Shown here in pieces: positions 28,404 to 39,239 of a stretch of DNA of 64,000 bases. The notes under the pieces were generated by a model. The model was not told the origin of the DNA. It worked only from the letters and a program-made list of their open reading frames with translations, and ran no database searches. The translations under genes and the position numbers were made by a program. Each line of letters opens with the position of its first letter. Position 1 is the stretch's first letter. Where the stretch lies: contig CAVPHW010000001.1 in the NCBI GenBank assembly GCA_963704835.1, forward strand, positions 248,001 to 312,000, read 5' to 3'. The DNA is from GCA-2746605 sp963704835. GTDB lineage: Bacteria; Bacteroidota; Ignavibacteria; Ignavibacteriales; Melioribacteraceae.

Positions 28404-30534
28404 ATGAAAAACTATACACATTTATATTATTTCTATTTACAATTGGGTTATACGCCCAAATTCAGTCAGATGGAGAAATTATTCAGACTATGCAAAACGG
28501 ACTTGTTACATATCAAAAAGTTCCGGCTAAGCAAAACGTAAAAAAAGCAAAGACTAACAATATTGCTTCTGTTAATACAACTTATTTAACACGAAGAAAG
28601 TTTTGAATATCCTCTTGACTTTTCCGGTAAATGGTTGGTCCATGTACAATTTTTCTTCTATCTTGGGATAAAACAACATCCCAGGCAAATTCAGGGTTTC
28701 AATCAGCTTATACACCTGGCTCACCGAATGCAGATACTTGGCTTATTTCGCCTGCATTTGATTTAACAGGCGCTTCAACAGCATATTTACACTATTCTGA
28801 TTTTTCTATCTCCCCCTCCGAACCAGGTGGAAATGATGAGTTTTTGGTTTTAATTTCGACTGATTATGTTCCCGGTAATGATCCAGAGGATGATAATACT
28901 ACTAATTGGGATATTCTCTATAATGTAATTGATATTCCTTACAACTGGAATCCCCATCATATTGATATTAGTGATTACATTAATATTTCCCAACAAACTT
29001 ATATTGCATTTCAATATATTAATTATGATGGTTCAAATGAAGGCAGCCAATGGTTTATTGATGATGTAAGCGTTTCAGATGACGATGGTTGTGGAACCCA
29101 ACCTGTTCCAGATTGTGCAACACTTATTTCACCTCCAGATGGAGCAACAAAAATGCAAAAAGATGTTCTTCTTTTTTGGGATCCGCCAAGTCAAGATATC
29201 TCAAAACAACTTTTATATGTAGGAACAAACGGAGGAGGAGTAACGACTCCAAGTAATGAAATTAATGGAACTGAATATGGACCAACTTCTAATGGTCAAA
29301 TAGTTTCAAATCTTAATATTAATACAACATATTATTGGCAAATAATTCCAGCAAATTGTGCTAATGAAGCTCAAAATTGCCCAATCTGGTCGTTCTCAAT
29401 TGGCAATGGAAATACATTATTTAGCGAAGCTGGACCAACACAAGGTGGCTACACTTTTGTTAATTCAGCATTGGGATTGGCTTCAAAGCCAACTTATAAT
29501 TGGATAGACATTTCCGGAACCGGAACTGATTTAATTAGGACGATGTAAATACTTCTATTGGAGAGGAAGAAACTAAAGGTCCTTATAATATTGGCTTCCC
29601 ATTTTCATTTTTTGGAAATACATATACTCAATTTTATATAAATGCAAATGGATTTATAACGTTTGAAAATCCAGCTGAGGGAATACAAACAAATTTTCCT
29701 TTTCCAATTCCTGCAAACAATAAACCGGATAATGTAATAGCCGGTTTTTGGGATAACTTATACCCTAACAATCCAAATGTTCTAAACGATCCTGTAAATA
29801 GTAAACATCTATTTTATGGATTGAGCGGCGGAGATTTAGTCGTATCATTTGAGAAATTTAGTCATTCTGTTTGGGGTGGTTCAGGTTATGTTCCTTCAAC
29901 AAATCCAAATGATTGGCTTACATTTCAAATTATACTGAAGCCAAATGGGAATATAAAAATTCAATTTAAAGCTGGGGGTTCCTCTTTTGATTATAACGGC
30001 GGAGTTGGCATAGAAAATAGTGATGGTACAAAAGGAGTTTTATACAGAAGAAATAATTTTGGGGGACTATTATTTGACGGAGGCGCGGGGGTAGCAGTAG
30101 AATTTTACCCAAATTATGTAAGCGCAAGCGCACAAATAAATATATTTTTAGAAGGACCATTCAGCTCCGGATCAATGAATCATACTATAGATTCTTCAAT
30201 ACCTCTTACTCAACCATATTCAGCAACTCCTTGGGGTTATAATGGTAGCGAAACAACTGATTTAAGTTTTATAACTACGAATAACATTGTTGACTGGGTT
30301 TATCTTGAATTGCGATCTGGTGCTTCTGCCGGAGCCGCAAACACAGTTGTTTCAAGAAGAGCTGCCTTGGTAAAAAATACTGGAGTTATAATTGATACAA
30401 ATGGATCAACCGATATCGACTTCGGTAGTGTTAGTCCTGGTGATTATTATATAGCAATTTTTCATAGAAATCATTTACCAATTATAAGTTCGCAACCAAT
30501 TACTTTTAGTAATGAAATAGGTGTTGGTTTTTAA
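28404..30534 (+). pseudogene. Decayed secreted adhesin-type protein (choice-of-anchor J / cleaved adhesin domain)
   Basis: AGAGGAG precedes the ATG at 28404. A plausible signal peptide and mature start (FILFLFTIGLYAQIQSDGE) appear only after a one-base correction near 28412. Further shifts are needed near 28590, between about 28630 and 28660, and near 29535. The pieces show EESFEYPLDFSGKW, then TWLISPAFDLTGASTAYLHY with WFIDDVSV (choice-of-anchor J/cleaved adhesin), a fibronectin-like segment (PDCATLISPPDGATKMQKDV), and a barrel-like region (GFPFSFFGNTYTQFYI). The last frame stops at 30534 without a T9SS domain. With at least four breaks this is most likely a pseudogene. Confidence 0.7.
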
Positions 30535-30559
30535 CTCCCCCTCCTCATCCTGTTGTAGA

Positions 30560-30587
30560 AGAGCCTGTGTAAAAGCGGGCTCTTTTT
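30560..30587 (+). terminator. Terminator after the adhesin pseudogene
   Basis: AGAGCCTG pairs with CGGGCTCT (one mismatch) around a short loop and is followed by TTTTT. It lies between this gene and the convergent FlgO-TPR gene. Confidence 0.75.
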
Positions 30588-30606
30588 ATTTGTCCTTCAA
30601 ACAATA

Positions 30607-32488
30607 TTATCCACAGATATTTAGTTCAGGATGTTTATTTTTTATTTTGTCTTTATAAGATCGAATTTTTTTCTGCATCAAATCAATCATTAATTTATAT
30701 CTAGGATCATGTTTAATATTTTCAAAGTATGGGTATTGTTTTATTCTTTTTACATCAATATAATTATTGTCAATTGCTTTTCTCCACCATTCAAAAGCCT
30801 TCTCTTTATCATTAAGAATAGAATATATTTCTGCAAAAGCTATATAATCAAAATTTGAAATTGGCGTTTCAGTTTCAAAAAACTCTTTATACAATTTTAA
30901 TTCATCGGCAAGGATAGTTTTTGCACTATCTATTAGGTTAATTTTTAATAGCGGAAATGCATAGAAATATTCTGGGTAATTACCATCCATTTTTAGATGC
31001 TTATCAAAATATATTTTTGCTGTTTTATAATTGCCGGCTGCTGTTTCAATTCTTCCGCCAAGATACCAACCCGAAAACCAGTTTGAATCGAGTTCAAATG
31101 TTTTATTAAAGTGTTTACGAGCATTTGAAAAATCCCCAACGTTAAGATAAAGGTCTGATATATAAGCATTTAAAAATGCATCAAAAGTATGGTTTGGCTG
31201 TAAGGACATTGCTTTGTTTGCCCAAGAAATTGCCTCTTTGTAGCAATCCAAATTTTTATATACCATGCTTAAACTTATCATTCCTGCAATATAATCTGGA
31301 GCTAAGGCTGTGTGCTCGATTAATCCAATAAAAAGCCTCATCATATTGAGTTTTTGATAAAAACATTTGTCCATAATTTAAAATTGCATCCCAATAATTT
31401 GGGTTTAATTCAATAGCTCTTTTATAATTTGACATTGCTAAATCGTTATTCCCTAATCCTGAATATGTTATTGCTAAAGCTTTATAAACTTCTGGAATTT
31501 TTGGATTAATTGATAAGGCTCTTTTACTCAAAACCAAGGCCGAATCAAACCATACTTTTGGTTCCGAATATTTTAGAACTCTTTGTCCATATGCCTCCGC
31601 TAAACCTGCATAAGCAAGAGCATAGTTTGGGTCAATTTCTATCGCCTTTTTGAAAAACTCAACGGCTTTTTCATTCTCATTTTTTGAGTAATTAAAATAT
31701 TCATGTTTACCCTTTAAGTAATAGATATATGCATCAATATTTTCTGTAACATTTGCTTCGAGTAATTCTTTTTCTAATGGAAGAAGTTTTGTATGCAGAG
31801 CTGCGGCTATTTTTTCAGAAATTTCTGTTTGAATTTTAAATATATCAGATAGTTCCCTATCATATGTTTCTGACCAAATATGAGTGTCATCTGTAGCATC
31901 AATTAATTGTCCAACAATTCTTATTTTATTTCCAAAAGATCTTACACTTCCTTCTAATATTGTACCTGCTCCCAATTCTTTTGCAATTTCAGAAATATTC
32001 ATACTCGTTTTTTTATACTTCATTATTGAAGTTCTAGAGATAACTTTTAGATCAGATATTTTTGAAAGTTGTGTTAAGATGTCATCGGTAATTCCATCTG
32101 CGAAAAATTCATTTTCTTTAGTTTCGTTAAAATCTGTGAAGGGTAAAACTGCAATTACTTTACTATTTGTATTAATCTGTTTTGTTTCACCAAAATTGAT
32201 TTGAAAATAAAGAGTGGAAATATATCCTAAAAGTAAAATTGAATAAAACACTACTTCAATTATTTTCAGTTTTTGACGCCCTTCTTTTCCATGAAACCAA
32301 GCGATAATTAACGTGGTCGCAAATCCAAATAGAATTGAAAAAAATATAAAATCAAAAATGTATGCGGGCCAACTATAGCGATTACTAATTACGTTTGTTA
32401 CACCAATAATTGTTATTGCTGTACTAATATATATTGCAACCCATTTTCTAATTTTTCTGGCTTTTAGCTCAGAGATAAAATTATTCAT
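30607..32488 (-). pseudogene. FlgO/TolB-like membrane TPR protein, frameshifted (paralogue of 5919-7790)
   Basis: The N-terminal frame (32488 to 31256) and the C-terminal frame (from about 31310 to 30607) join if one base is removed near 31301-31310. This yields about 626 residues, against 623 in the intact paralogue. It has membrane helices in the first 110 residues, the same AWFHGKEGRQK linker, a FlgO/TolB-N-like domain (AVLPFTDFNETKENEFFADG), and TPRs to the end. The break lies in the TPR array, so a truncated but anchored protein could still be made. Confidence 0.78.
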
Positions 32489-32791
32489 TTAACATCCAAA
32501 AGATTGAATAAGTATAAATTAATTTAATCAAGGCAATATTAACAGCTTTTTTGAAATTAAAAAGTAAAATATTCTATATGAAAAAAATCTATTCAATTTA
32601 AAATCTAACCATTACAATCTAAAAATACTTTCGTTTTTTAATTGTCCTTATAGAACATTTATAACTAAAATAATAAAACATCCCGTTGTCTGAATTAAAT
32701 TCTTTCAAAAAATGAAAATAATCAATAAAATCATAACTATTTCCTATCTGTAGTAAATGCATTTTAACTAATTAAAAAATTTTAAAGAAAA

Positions 32792-32836
32792 AATGAGCCA
32801 TTGTCTTCCATTTTTCCGCATGTATATATGAGGGAA
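32792..32836 (+). promoter_or_regulatory. Conserved upstream element, copy 4
   Basis: AATGAGCCA, 16 bases, then CGCATGTATATATGAGGGA. CGCATG lies 82 bases before the ATG of the barrel gene at 32899. The rest of the gap 32489-32791 is A/T-rich and shows nothing else I can support. Confidence 0.6.
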
Positions 32837-32898
32837 TTAAATCGTTTGGTACGGTTTAATTATAAATACAATTTTTTAATAACAACAGGAGAAATATT

Positions 32899-33525
32899 AT
32901 GAAAAAAAACCTTTCAATCACAGCAGTAATAATTTTGTTTTTATTAGCCGGTATTTCACATGGGCAATCAATTAAAATTGGTCCAAGAATAACTGGCAAT
33001 CTAAATATCTATAATCAAGATGGTTTAACTGGCACCTACAGCGGAATTGGTGTTGGAATTGGCGGAGCAGTTGATATTTCTTTTTCTCGTACAATAGGAA
33101 TACTTGTTAACTTAACTGTTTTTGATATGAAAAACTTTTCTAACTCAGAAACGGTTGGAACCACAACAGTAGAAAGATCTCTATCACTTGCATATTTAAC
33201 AATAGATCCTTTATTCAAAGCTGAATTTAGTGGATTCTATCTTGTTGGAGGTCCATCATTAGCCATAAAATTAAGCTCTAGCGGGGAAGTCAGTCAAATT
33301 GCAGCTGGTCAAACCCCTGTAATCCAGCCCTTAAATTTAGAAACAAATTCTGTAAAGTTTGATATTGCAGTTGGGACCGGATATAATTTTAAAATTGGAC
33401 CAGATTTAACTTTAGGCTCGGATTTTATTGCATATATTCCTCTTTCCAATACTTACAACTCACCCGGACTTGGGAATAGTACTTTATCGCTAAAGTTAGG
33501 TGTTTCAGTCAAATTTACACTATAA
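32899..33525 (+). CDS. Outer-membrane beta-barrel protein (copy B)
   Basis: AGGAG precedes the ATG. The 208-residue product has a signal peptide (about residues 1-23, ending GISHGQ) and alternating strands through to the C-terminal LKLGVSVKFTL, as expected for an eight- or ten-stranded barrel of the Bacteroidota type. It is clearly paralogous to the frameshifted gene at 18032 (IKIGPRITGNLNIYNQDGL is nearly identical). It is followed by the copy B lipoprotein gene. It is the only member of this barrel pair that is intact. Confidence 0.8.
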   Translation: MKKNLSITAVIILFLLAGISHGQSIKIGPRITGNLNIYNQDGLTGTYSGIGVGIGGAVDISFSRTIGILVNLTVFDMKNFSNSETVGTTTVERSLSLAYLTIDPLFKAEFSGFYLVGGPSLAIKLSSSGEVSQIAAGQTPVIQPLNLETNSVKFDIAVGTGYNFKIGPDLTLGSDFIAYIPLSNTYNSPGLGNSTLSLKLGVSVKFTL

Positions 33526-33547
33526 AATTAAATTAAGGGAAAAAAGT

Positions 33548-34006
33548 ATGAAAAAGTTCGCTTTATATTTATTTGCCATTACATTGTTAATTATTAATGC
33601 TTGTGATGATAATACTGGTGGTGGTGGATCACTAACAGATCCTCTTGGTGGAGGATTAGGTGGTGGAAATAGTGGTAGTGTTTCATTTACGATTGGTAAA
33701 ATTACTGTTCAAGAAGGTTATGATTTTGACCAAGATGGCCAGGCTGATGAATCATTCTATCTAACTGCAAAACCAAGTGTTTCAATAAAAATAACAAAAG
33801 TTGATATACAAATTCCTGGAAATGCAAGCTTCGATTCTGTAGAAGGTGATGGAACTTCGGTCTTTAATGCTAATGTAGAAGTTCAAATAAATTCCACACC
33901 TTATTTTAATGTTACAAGAGGTCAGAAATTCACGTTAAAATTCACAGGAAAACTTGCAGCTAATGATCAGGCATTTGAAATATCAGTTGAATATACTGTT
34001 CCGTAG
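33548..34006 (+). CDS. Small glycine-rich lipoprotein (copy B)
   Basis: The ATG at 33548 follows AAGGG. A longer frame from 33500 overlaps the barrel gene and lacks support. The 152-residue product has lipobox INAC (Cys at about residue 19), a glycine-rich linker (TDPLGGGLGGGNSG), and a beta-rich domain with an acidic DFDQDGQADE loop that could bind calcium. It ends in FEISVEYTVP, as in the paralogue at 18683. Confidence 0.68.
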   Translation: MKKFALYLFAITLLIINACDDNTGGGGSLTDPLGGGLGGGNSGSVSFTIGKITVQEGYDFDQDGQADESFYLTAKPSVSIKITKVDIQIPGNASFDSVEGDGTSVFNANVEVQINSTPYFNVTRGQKFTLKFTGKLAANDQAFEISVEYTVP

Positions 34007-34071
34007 TTAAAATTAAAAAAGAAGATGATGGAGTTTTTTGTACAAACATGGGATTCTCCTTCATGTGATAG

Positions 34072-34104
34072 TGAGTCTCTTTATTCTTAAGGGGCTCATT
34101 TGTT
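34072..34104 (+). terminator. Terminator after barrel-lipoprotein copy B
   Basis: TGAGTCTCTT pairs with AAGGGGCTCA (10 bp with two G-T pairs) around a 7-base loop, followed by a T-rich stretch. The rest of the gap to 34305 is featureless. Confidence 0.7.
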
Positions 34105-34305
34105 TTCAATAATTTGCGCTAAAACTATTGGTTAAATTTCGGAAATAACTCATTTGTGATTTTATTGAATGTTCATTCGAAAATATTTTCTACTATTTTA
34201 AAAATTTTACTTTATTAAACATAAGATAGTAATTATATTTAGACATTCAATCCGGTTTTAGTCATTCCAGAATATTTTAGCCACTTTCAATAGTTGGGAG
34301 TATCT

Positions 34306-34737
34306 ATGCCAAAAAATAAGTCCTTAACGATATTATTTTATTTATTCGCAATTCTTCTATTCACAAATTGCTGTACCACTAAAAATGAATTTAAAGATGA
34401 AAAAACTAACAAGGCTGTGAATTTAGAAAAAGATAACGCCCCAATACCATTGGCGCCAGGTACTGCGGAGGTAAGTTGTGCAATTACCGAAATTATAAAA
34501 ATAAATGATAGATCAACTTACAAGATTAAGGTACATGAAGTTAATAGGTATGGCCCAGCAACAAAGCCTATTGCCGTTGGTTCGGAAATTAACTTAGAAA
34601 CTAATGATAATTATATGGAGAAATTAAACAACTTCTTTTCAAATAAAAATGAAGTTACACTAACTATAGAAATTTTACGTGGAGGAATTGGACAAGAACT
34701 TTTTAATAGTTGGAAATTAGTTAAAATAAATCAGTGA
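34306..34737 (+). CDS. Small lipoprotein (module copy B)
   Basis: The ATG at 34306 follows GGGAG. A TTG at 34294 overlaps the ribosome-binding site. The 143-residue product has lipobox FTNC (Cys at about residue 21) followed by CTTK, and the same core as the gene at 10591 (PLAPGTAEVSCAI, RYGPATKPIAVGSEI, WKLVKINQ). It is followed directly by the second giant BNR gene. Confidence 0.7.
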   Translation: MPKNKSLTILFYLFAILLFTNCCTTKNEFKDEKTNKAVNLEKDNAPIPLAPGTAEVSCAITEIIKINDRSTYKIKVHEVNRYGPATKPIAVGSEINLETNDNYMEKLNNFFSNKNEVTLTIEILRGGIGQELFNSWKLVKINQ

Positions 34738-34757
34738 ATTATTTTATTGAGGTCTTT

Positions 34758-37700
34758 ATGAAAAAAAATTTACAATATTCAATCCCATTATTCTTATTTG
34801 CACTTATTGCTTTTTTTTCTTCAAAGCATAATGATAAAAGTCAGAGCATTAGAATTATTGAGAAGATCAAATCAACATCTTCCCCTGAAGCTAGTTTAGA
34901 ATCAAAAAGAGGGCGTGATGAATACTTTAACAGAATATTAAAAGATCCGGCAACTGGTAAAATTCCACAGAATATTAGAAATAGAGAGTTGTTATTTGCA
35001 AAGGAACTTGAAAAGAGAAACAAAAGTCTACAAAAGAATTCTAATATTAGTGAGTTAACCTGGAAAGAAGCTGGTCCAAAAGATGTTGGAGGAAGAACCA
35101 GAGCTCTAGCAATTGATGTGAATAATAAAACTACAATTATTGTAGGTGGAGTTGCGGGTGGTATTTGGAAGTCAACAGATAATGGGGCAACTTGGCGTAC
35201 AAAAAGTACTACATCACAAAATTTAAGTGTTACTTCAATTGCGCAAGATAAAAGATCGGGCAATACTAATACTTGGTATTATTCCAGTGGTGAACTGGAT
35301 GGAAGTAATCAAGATTTAGGGTATACCGCATTTTTTTCAGGGGGGGGTATTTACAAATCAACAGATAATGGTGAAAGTTGGAATCTACTTCCAAACGCAA
35401 GAGATACTAATCCTAGTAGTTGGAACACACCATTTGATTATGTTTTTAAAATTATAGTTAATCCAGCTACTGGATCGGTTTTTATAGCATCTTTTGGTTA
35501 TGGGATTTTGAGATCTCAAGATGGAGGAAATTCATTCAACTTATCAATTGGTGGAACAAGGAATCATTATTATAGCGATTTTGACATTTCAGCTGACGGA
35601 ACTATTGTCGCTGTTCTCTCATCACCATTTCAAGGAACAACACCGACAAAGACACCAGGTGTTTACAAATCCAAAGATGATGGGCAAACTTGGACGCAAA
35701 TTACCCCAGCAAGCTTACCCACTGATACTCAGCGAAGTGTAGTTGCTATTGCTCCTTCAAATACAAATGTTTGCTATGTTATGACGTATACTGGAAATAA
35801 AATAAATAATAAAATTGATGATATCAGGTTTCACAAAATAAATATTTCAACTGGAACAGCTGAAGATAGATCAGCAAATATGCCAAATTTCGAGCAGGAT
35901 TTTAGTGATTTTATTAATACACAGAATAATTATAACATGGTTGTTGCAGTAAAACCTGATGATGAAAATTTTGTATTAATTGCAGGAACTAGCTTATTTA
36001 GATCAACAAATGGATTTGCAACCAAACCAAATAATATTAAATTAGATTGGATTGGTGGATACAATCTCACATATTTTGGCTACCCAAATTTTCATTCAGA
36101 TGTTCATTCATTTGCTTTTGATCCAACAAACGCAAAAGCAATGTGGTGGGGACACGATGGTGGGCTAACATATACTTCGGATATAACAAATACAAATTAT
36201 TCTGAGATATTTCCTTGGGAAACAAAGAATAATGGATATAATGTAACCCAATTTTATATGATCACACAGCCGAAGGGAGCTGGTGACAATAGAATTATGG
36301 GAGGCACTCAAGATAATGGAAGTCCGTTTTTTACTTTTGATGGAAATACAATATCTGTTTCTGAAGATGTGAGCAGCGGAGATGGAAGTTATGGATATTT
36401 AGGGGATAGTTTTTGTTATGCTTCTGCTCAAGAAGGAGCTGTATTAAGAGTAAATTATGATGGCTCAGGTAATCCTTCCAGAAATAATGGGTGGAGTAAT
36501 ATTACACCCAAAGATGCAAAAAATCAATCATTTATAAATCCGTATGTTGTTGATCCAAATGATGAAAACATAATGCTTTATCCTTCTGGAAGTGCCTTGT
36601 GGAGAAACAACCAATTAAGTACTTTACCTGTAAACGCAACTTTTCAACAGGGCATTACTCAAGGATGGACGGAATTAACTTCAGTTTCAGTCCCTAACGG
36701 ATATATTATATCTGCTCTCGCCATTTCCGAAGGGAATCCTAAGCATCGACTTTATTATGGGGCTTCCAATTTTTCACAAACATCTCAACCTCCCAAAGTT
36801 TTCAGATTGGATAACGCCAATACGGCAACAAGCGGAGCTGTTGAACTTACTCTCCCCGGAGTCGCGGATAATTCCTATATACATAATATAGCTATAAACC
36901 CTGATAACGCTGATGAAGTGATTGTGGTAATGTCAAATTATAATATTACTGGAATTTTTCATTCATCTAATGGCGGACAAACTTTTACTGGTATTGAGGG
37001 AAGTCTAACTGGAACTGAAGCTAATCCGGGACCATCAATTCGTGCTGCTGCTATTTTAACTGCAAAAAGTGGAACCCAATATTTTGTAGCTACAAGCACT
37101 GGAATATATTCAACATCTCAATTAAATGGAAATAATACAAATTGGTTTTTGGAAGGCCCAAATACTGTTGGAAATGTTATTGTTAGCTACCTTTCTGCAA
37201 GAAAATCTGATGGAAGAATAGTTGCAGGAACACATGGTAGAGGGGCTTTTATTGCAAAAGCAGAAGTTGGCGGTGCAGCTGCTGTCAATGTAAATGTTAA
37301 CTCACTAACATTGAATTCCAGACCAGGTGAATCTGGGAGTACATCCTTCATTTTAAGTAATAGTGGAGAATCTACACTTACCTATAATATTTCTGTAAAT
37401 GGAAGTTTTGGTTCCTCTCTAGCCAAAGTAGATAACACAAAATATGTTCTTGAAAAGGCCGATTTATTATCATCCAAATATGACGAATTTAGAAATAAAA
37501 GCAATTTCAAAAAAGCAAAGGGCTATCCTAAACATAGTGGACCTACAAAGAAAAATGTTGCTAATTCATTGCAGTCTGTTGTAGGAAACGACTTTCTCTT
37601 TTTAGATGATGGCGATGCAACTTCTGATGATTTTGTAGGTTGGGGAGATGGTTCAGATTTTAATTGGTATAATGAATTTAATGTTTCGGGATTTAATTTC

Positions 37701-38802
37701 GAGATGGACTCATTTGTTTTTTATTTACGAACAGAGCAATCTTTCACTAATAGTATTTATGCAGCCATTTATGATCAGGGCTCTAAATCTGCTTTCTGAA
37801 GGATATCTTTCTTTCGGGTTGTCCTCCACTGGTAGTTGGTATACAGTTACATTGAATCCAAAATTAACTTTTGAATCAGGTAAAACTTTCTATATTCAAC
37901 TCTACAGCTCAAGTTTTATTCCATATCCTGCCGGAACCGATAAAGATGCTTTAATAAAAAATAAAAGTTTCTATTTTGATGGAACTAATTGGATAAACTT
38001 AAATACAATTTCAGGTTTTGAAAATGGGGCCTTTTTAATTAGAGCCAGCGGTACAAAAAGCGGCGGTGGCGGAGGAAATCAAAACCCAATTGCTGTAGCA
38101 AATGTATCTAAGACTCAAGCAGAAGTTAACGAAATATTAACTTTTGATGGTTCACAATCTTACGATACGGATGGAACTGTTGCTCAATATTTATGGAACT
38201 TTGGAGATGGGACAACAAGCACGCAAAAAACAGTTACTCATTCATACTCCCAAGCTAAAACATACGACTACTCTCTAACTGTAACTGATAATCAAGGGGG
38301 AACGAATCAAAAAACTGGACAAATAATTGTGAGCGGTGCTTCAACAACGTATGTAACAGTTAATCCAGCGAGCGGCTCAATTCAACCTGGTGCTTCTCAA
38401 AAAATAGATTTGACATTAAATGCACAAACAATTAAAGAAGGAACCTATTCTGGACAAGTTACAATTTCAACGAATGGTGGAAATATAAATATTCCAATCG
38501 ATTATTTGGTGGACGTAAAGCAAATTTCTAATGTTCCTCAAGAATTCAGCTTAAGTCAGAACTATCCTAATCCTTTTAATCCAACTACCGTAATTAGTTT
38601 TTCTATTCCAAAAACTTCAAATGTTGTTTTAAAAGTATATGATTCATTGGGAAAAGAGGTTGTTAAACTTATTGATGAAAAAAAATCAGCAGGAAAATAC
38701 GAAATTAATTTTAGTGCATATAATATAGCTAGTGGAATCTATTATTACCGACTTGAAGCTGAAGGAATGATTCAAACAAAAAAAATGGTATTGCTAAAAT
38801 AA
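34758..38802 (+). pseudogene. Giant secreted BNR/sortilin-like protein with PKD and T9SS domains, frameshifted (copy B)
   Basis: Start 34758 follows GAGG with five bases between. Frames 34734-37799 and 37648-38802 form one gene of about 1,348 codons that carries one extra base, most likely in AAA at 37785-37787, where the paralogue continues NLLSEGYLSFGLS. The product has a signal anchor, BNR/Asp-box repeats (GGIWKSTDNGATW, GIYKSTDNGESW), a jelly-roll-like segment, a PKD domain (YLWNFGDGTT), an Ig-like stretch, and a T9SS domain (LSQNYPNPFNPTT) ending KKMVLLK. It aligns with copy A over its full length. As read, the T9SS signal is cut off, so the product would not be sorted. Confidence 0.8.
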
Positions 38803-38808
38803 ATTCAC

Positions 38809-38845
38809 TTTTTTAGGGCAAGTTTTAAACTTGCCCTAAAAATTA
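38809..38845. terminator. Bidirectional-looking terminator after giant BNR copy B
   Basis: TTTTAGGGCAAGTTT is followed one base later by its exact reverse complement, giving a strong stem flanked by T and A runs. The rest of the 437-base gap up to 39239 has no supported feature. Confidence 0.75.
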
Positions 38846-39239
38846 AGCTATGAGCACATCGTGAAAATTGTGATGTTTAAATGAGATAATAATCATCCCA
38901 ATTTCAAAAACTTTTTAGAAAAATATTAATTAATAGTTTTTACAAAATAACAATGCAAAGAAAATTGTTGGACATTTTTATAAATTCTTCAAATTTTATG
39001 GGAGGTATATGGTATATCAACTGATTTGAAATAAAATCATCTGGAAAAAATATTATAAAATAAATCAATTATTTAATTGTGAAGGAATGTTGGTCAACCT
39101 AACTAATTTTAAGAAAAAAAGATAAATCCTGTTGGGAAATATACATTGAAATAAAAATTATTGTTTGGCAGGTAATTCTTGAACAGATTTATTCGTTAAA
39201 AACTTTAATTAATAAGTTCTGAAAAATTTTGGAGAAGTT

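Noticed and set aside
34841..35263. Antisense frame of 140 codons inside giant BNR copy B
   Set aside because: It is the complement of conserved propeller codons, has no ribosome-binding site, and a similar shadow occurs in copy A.
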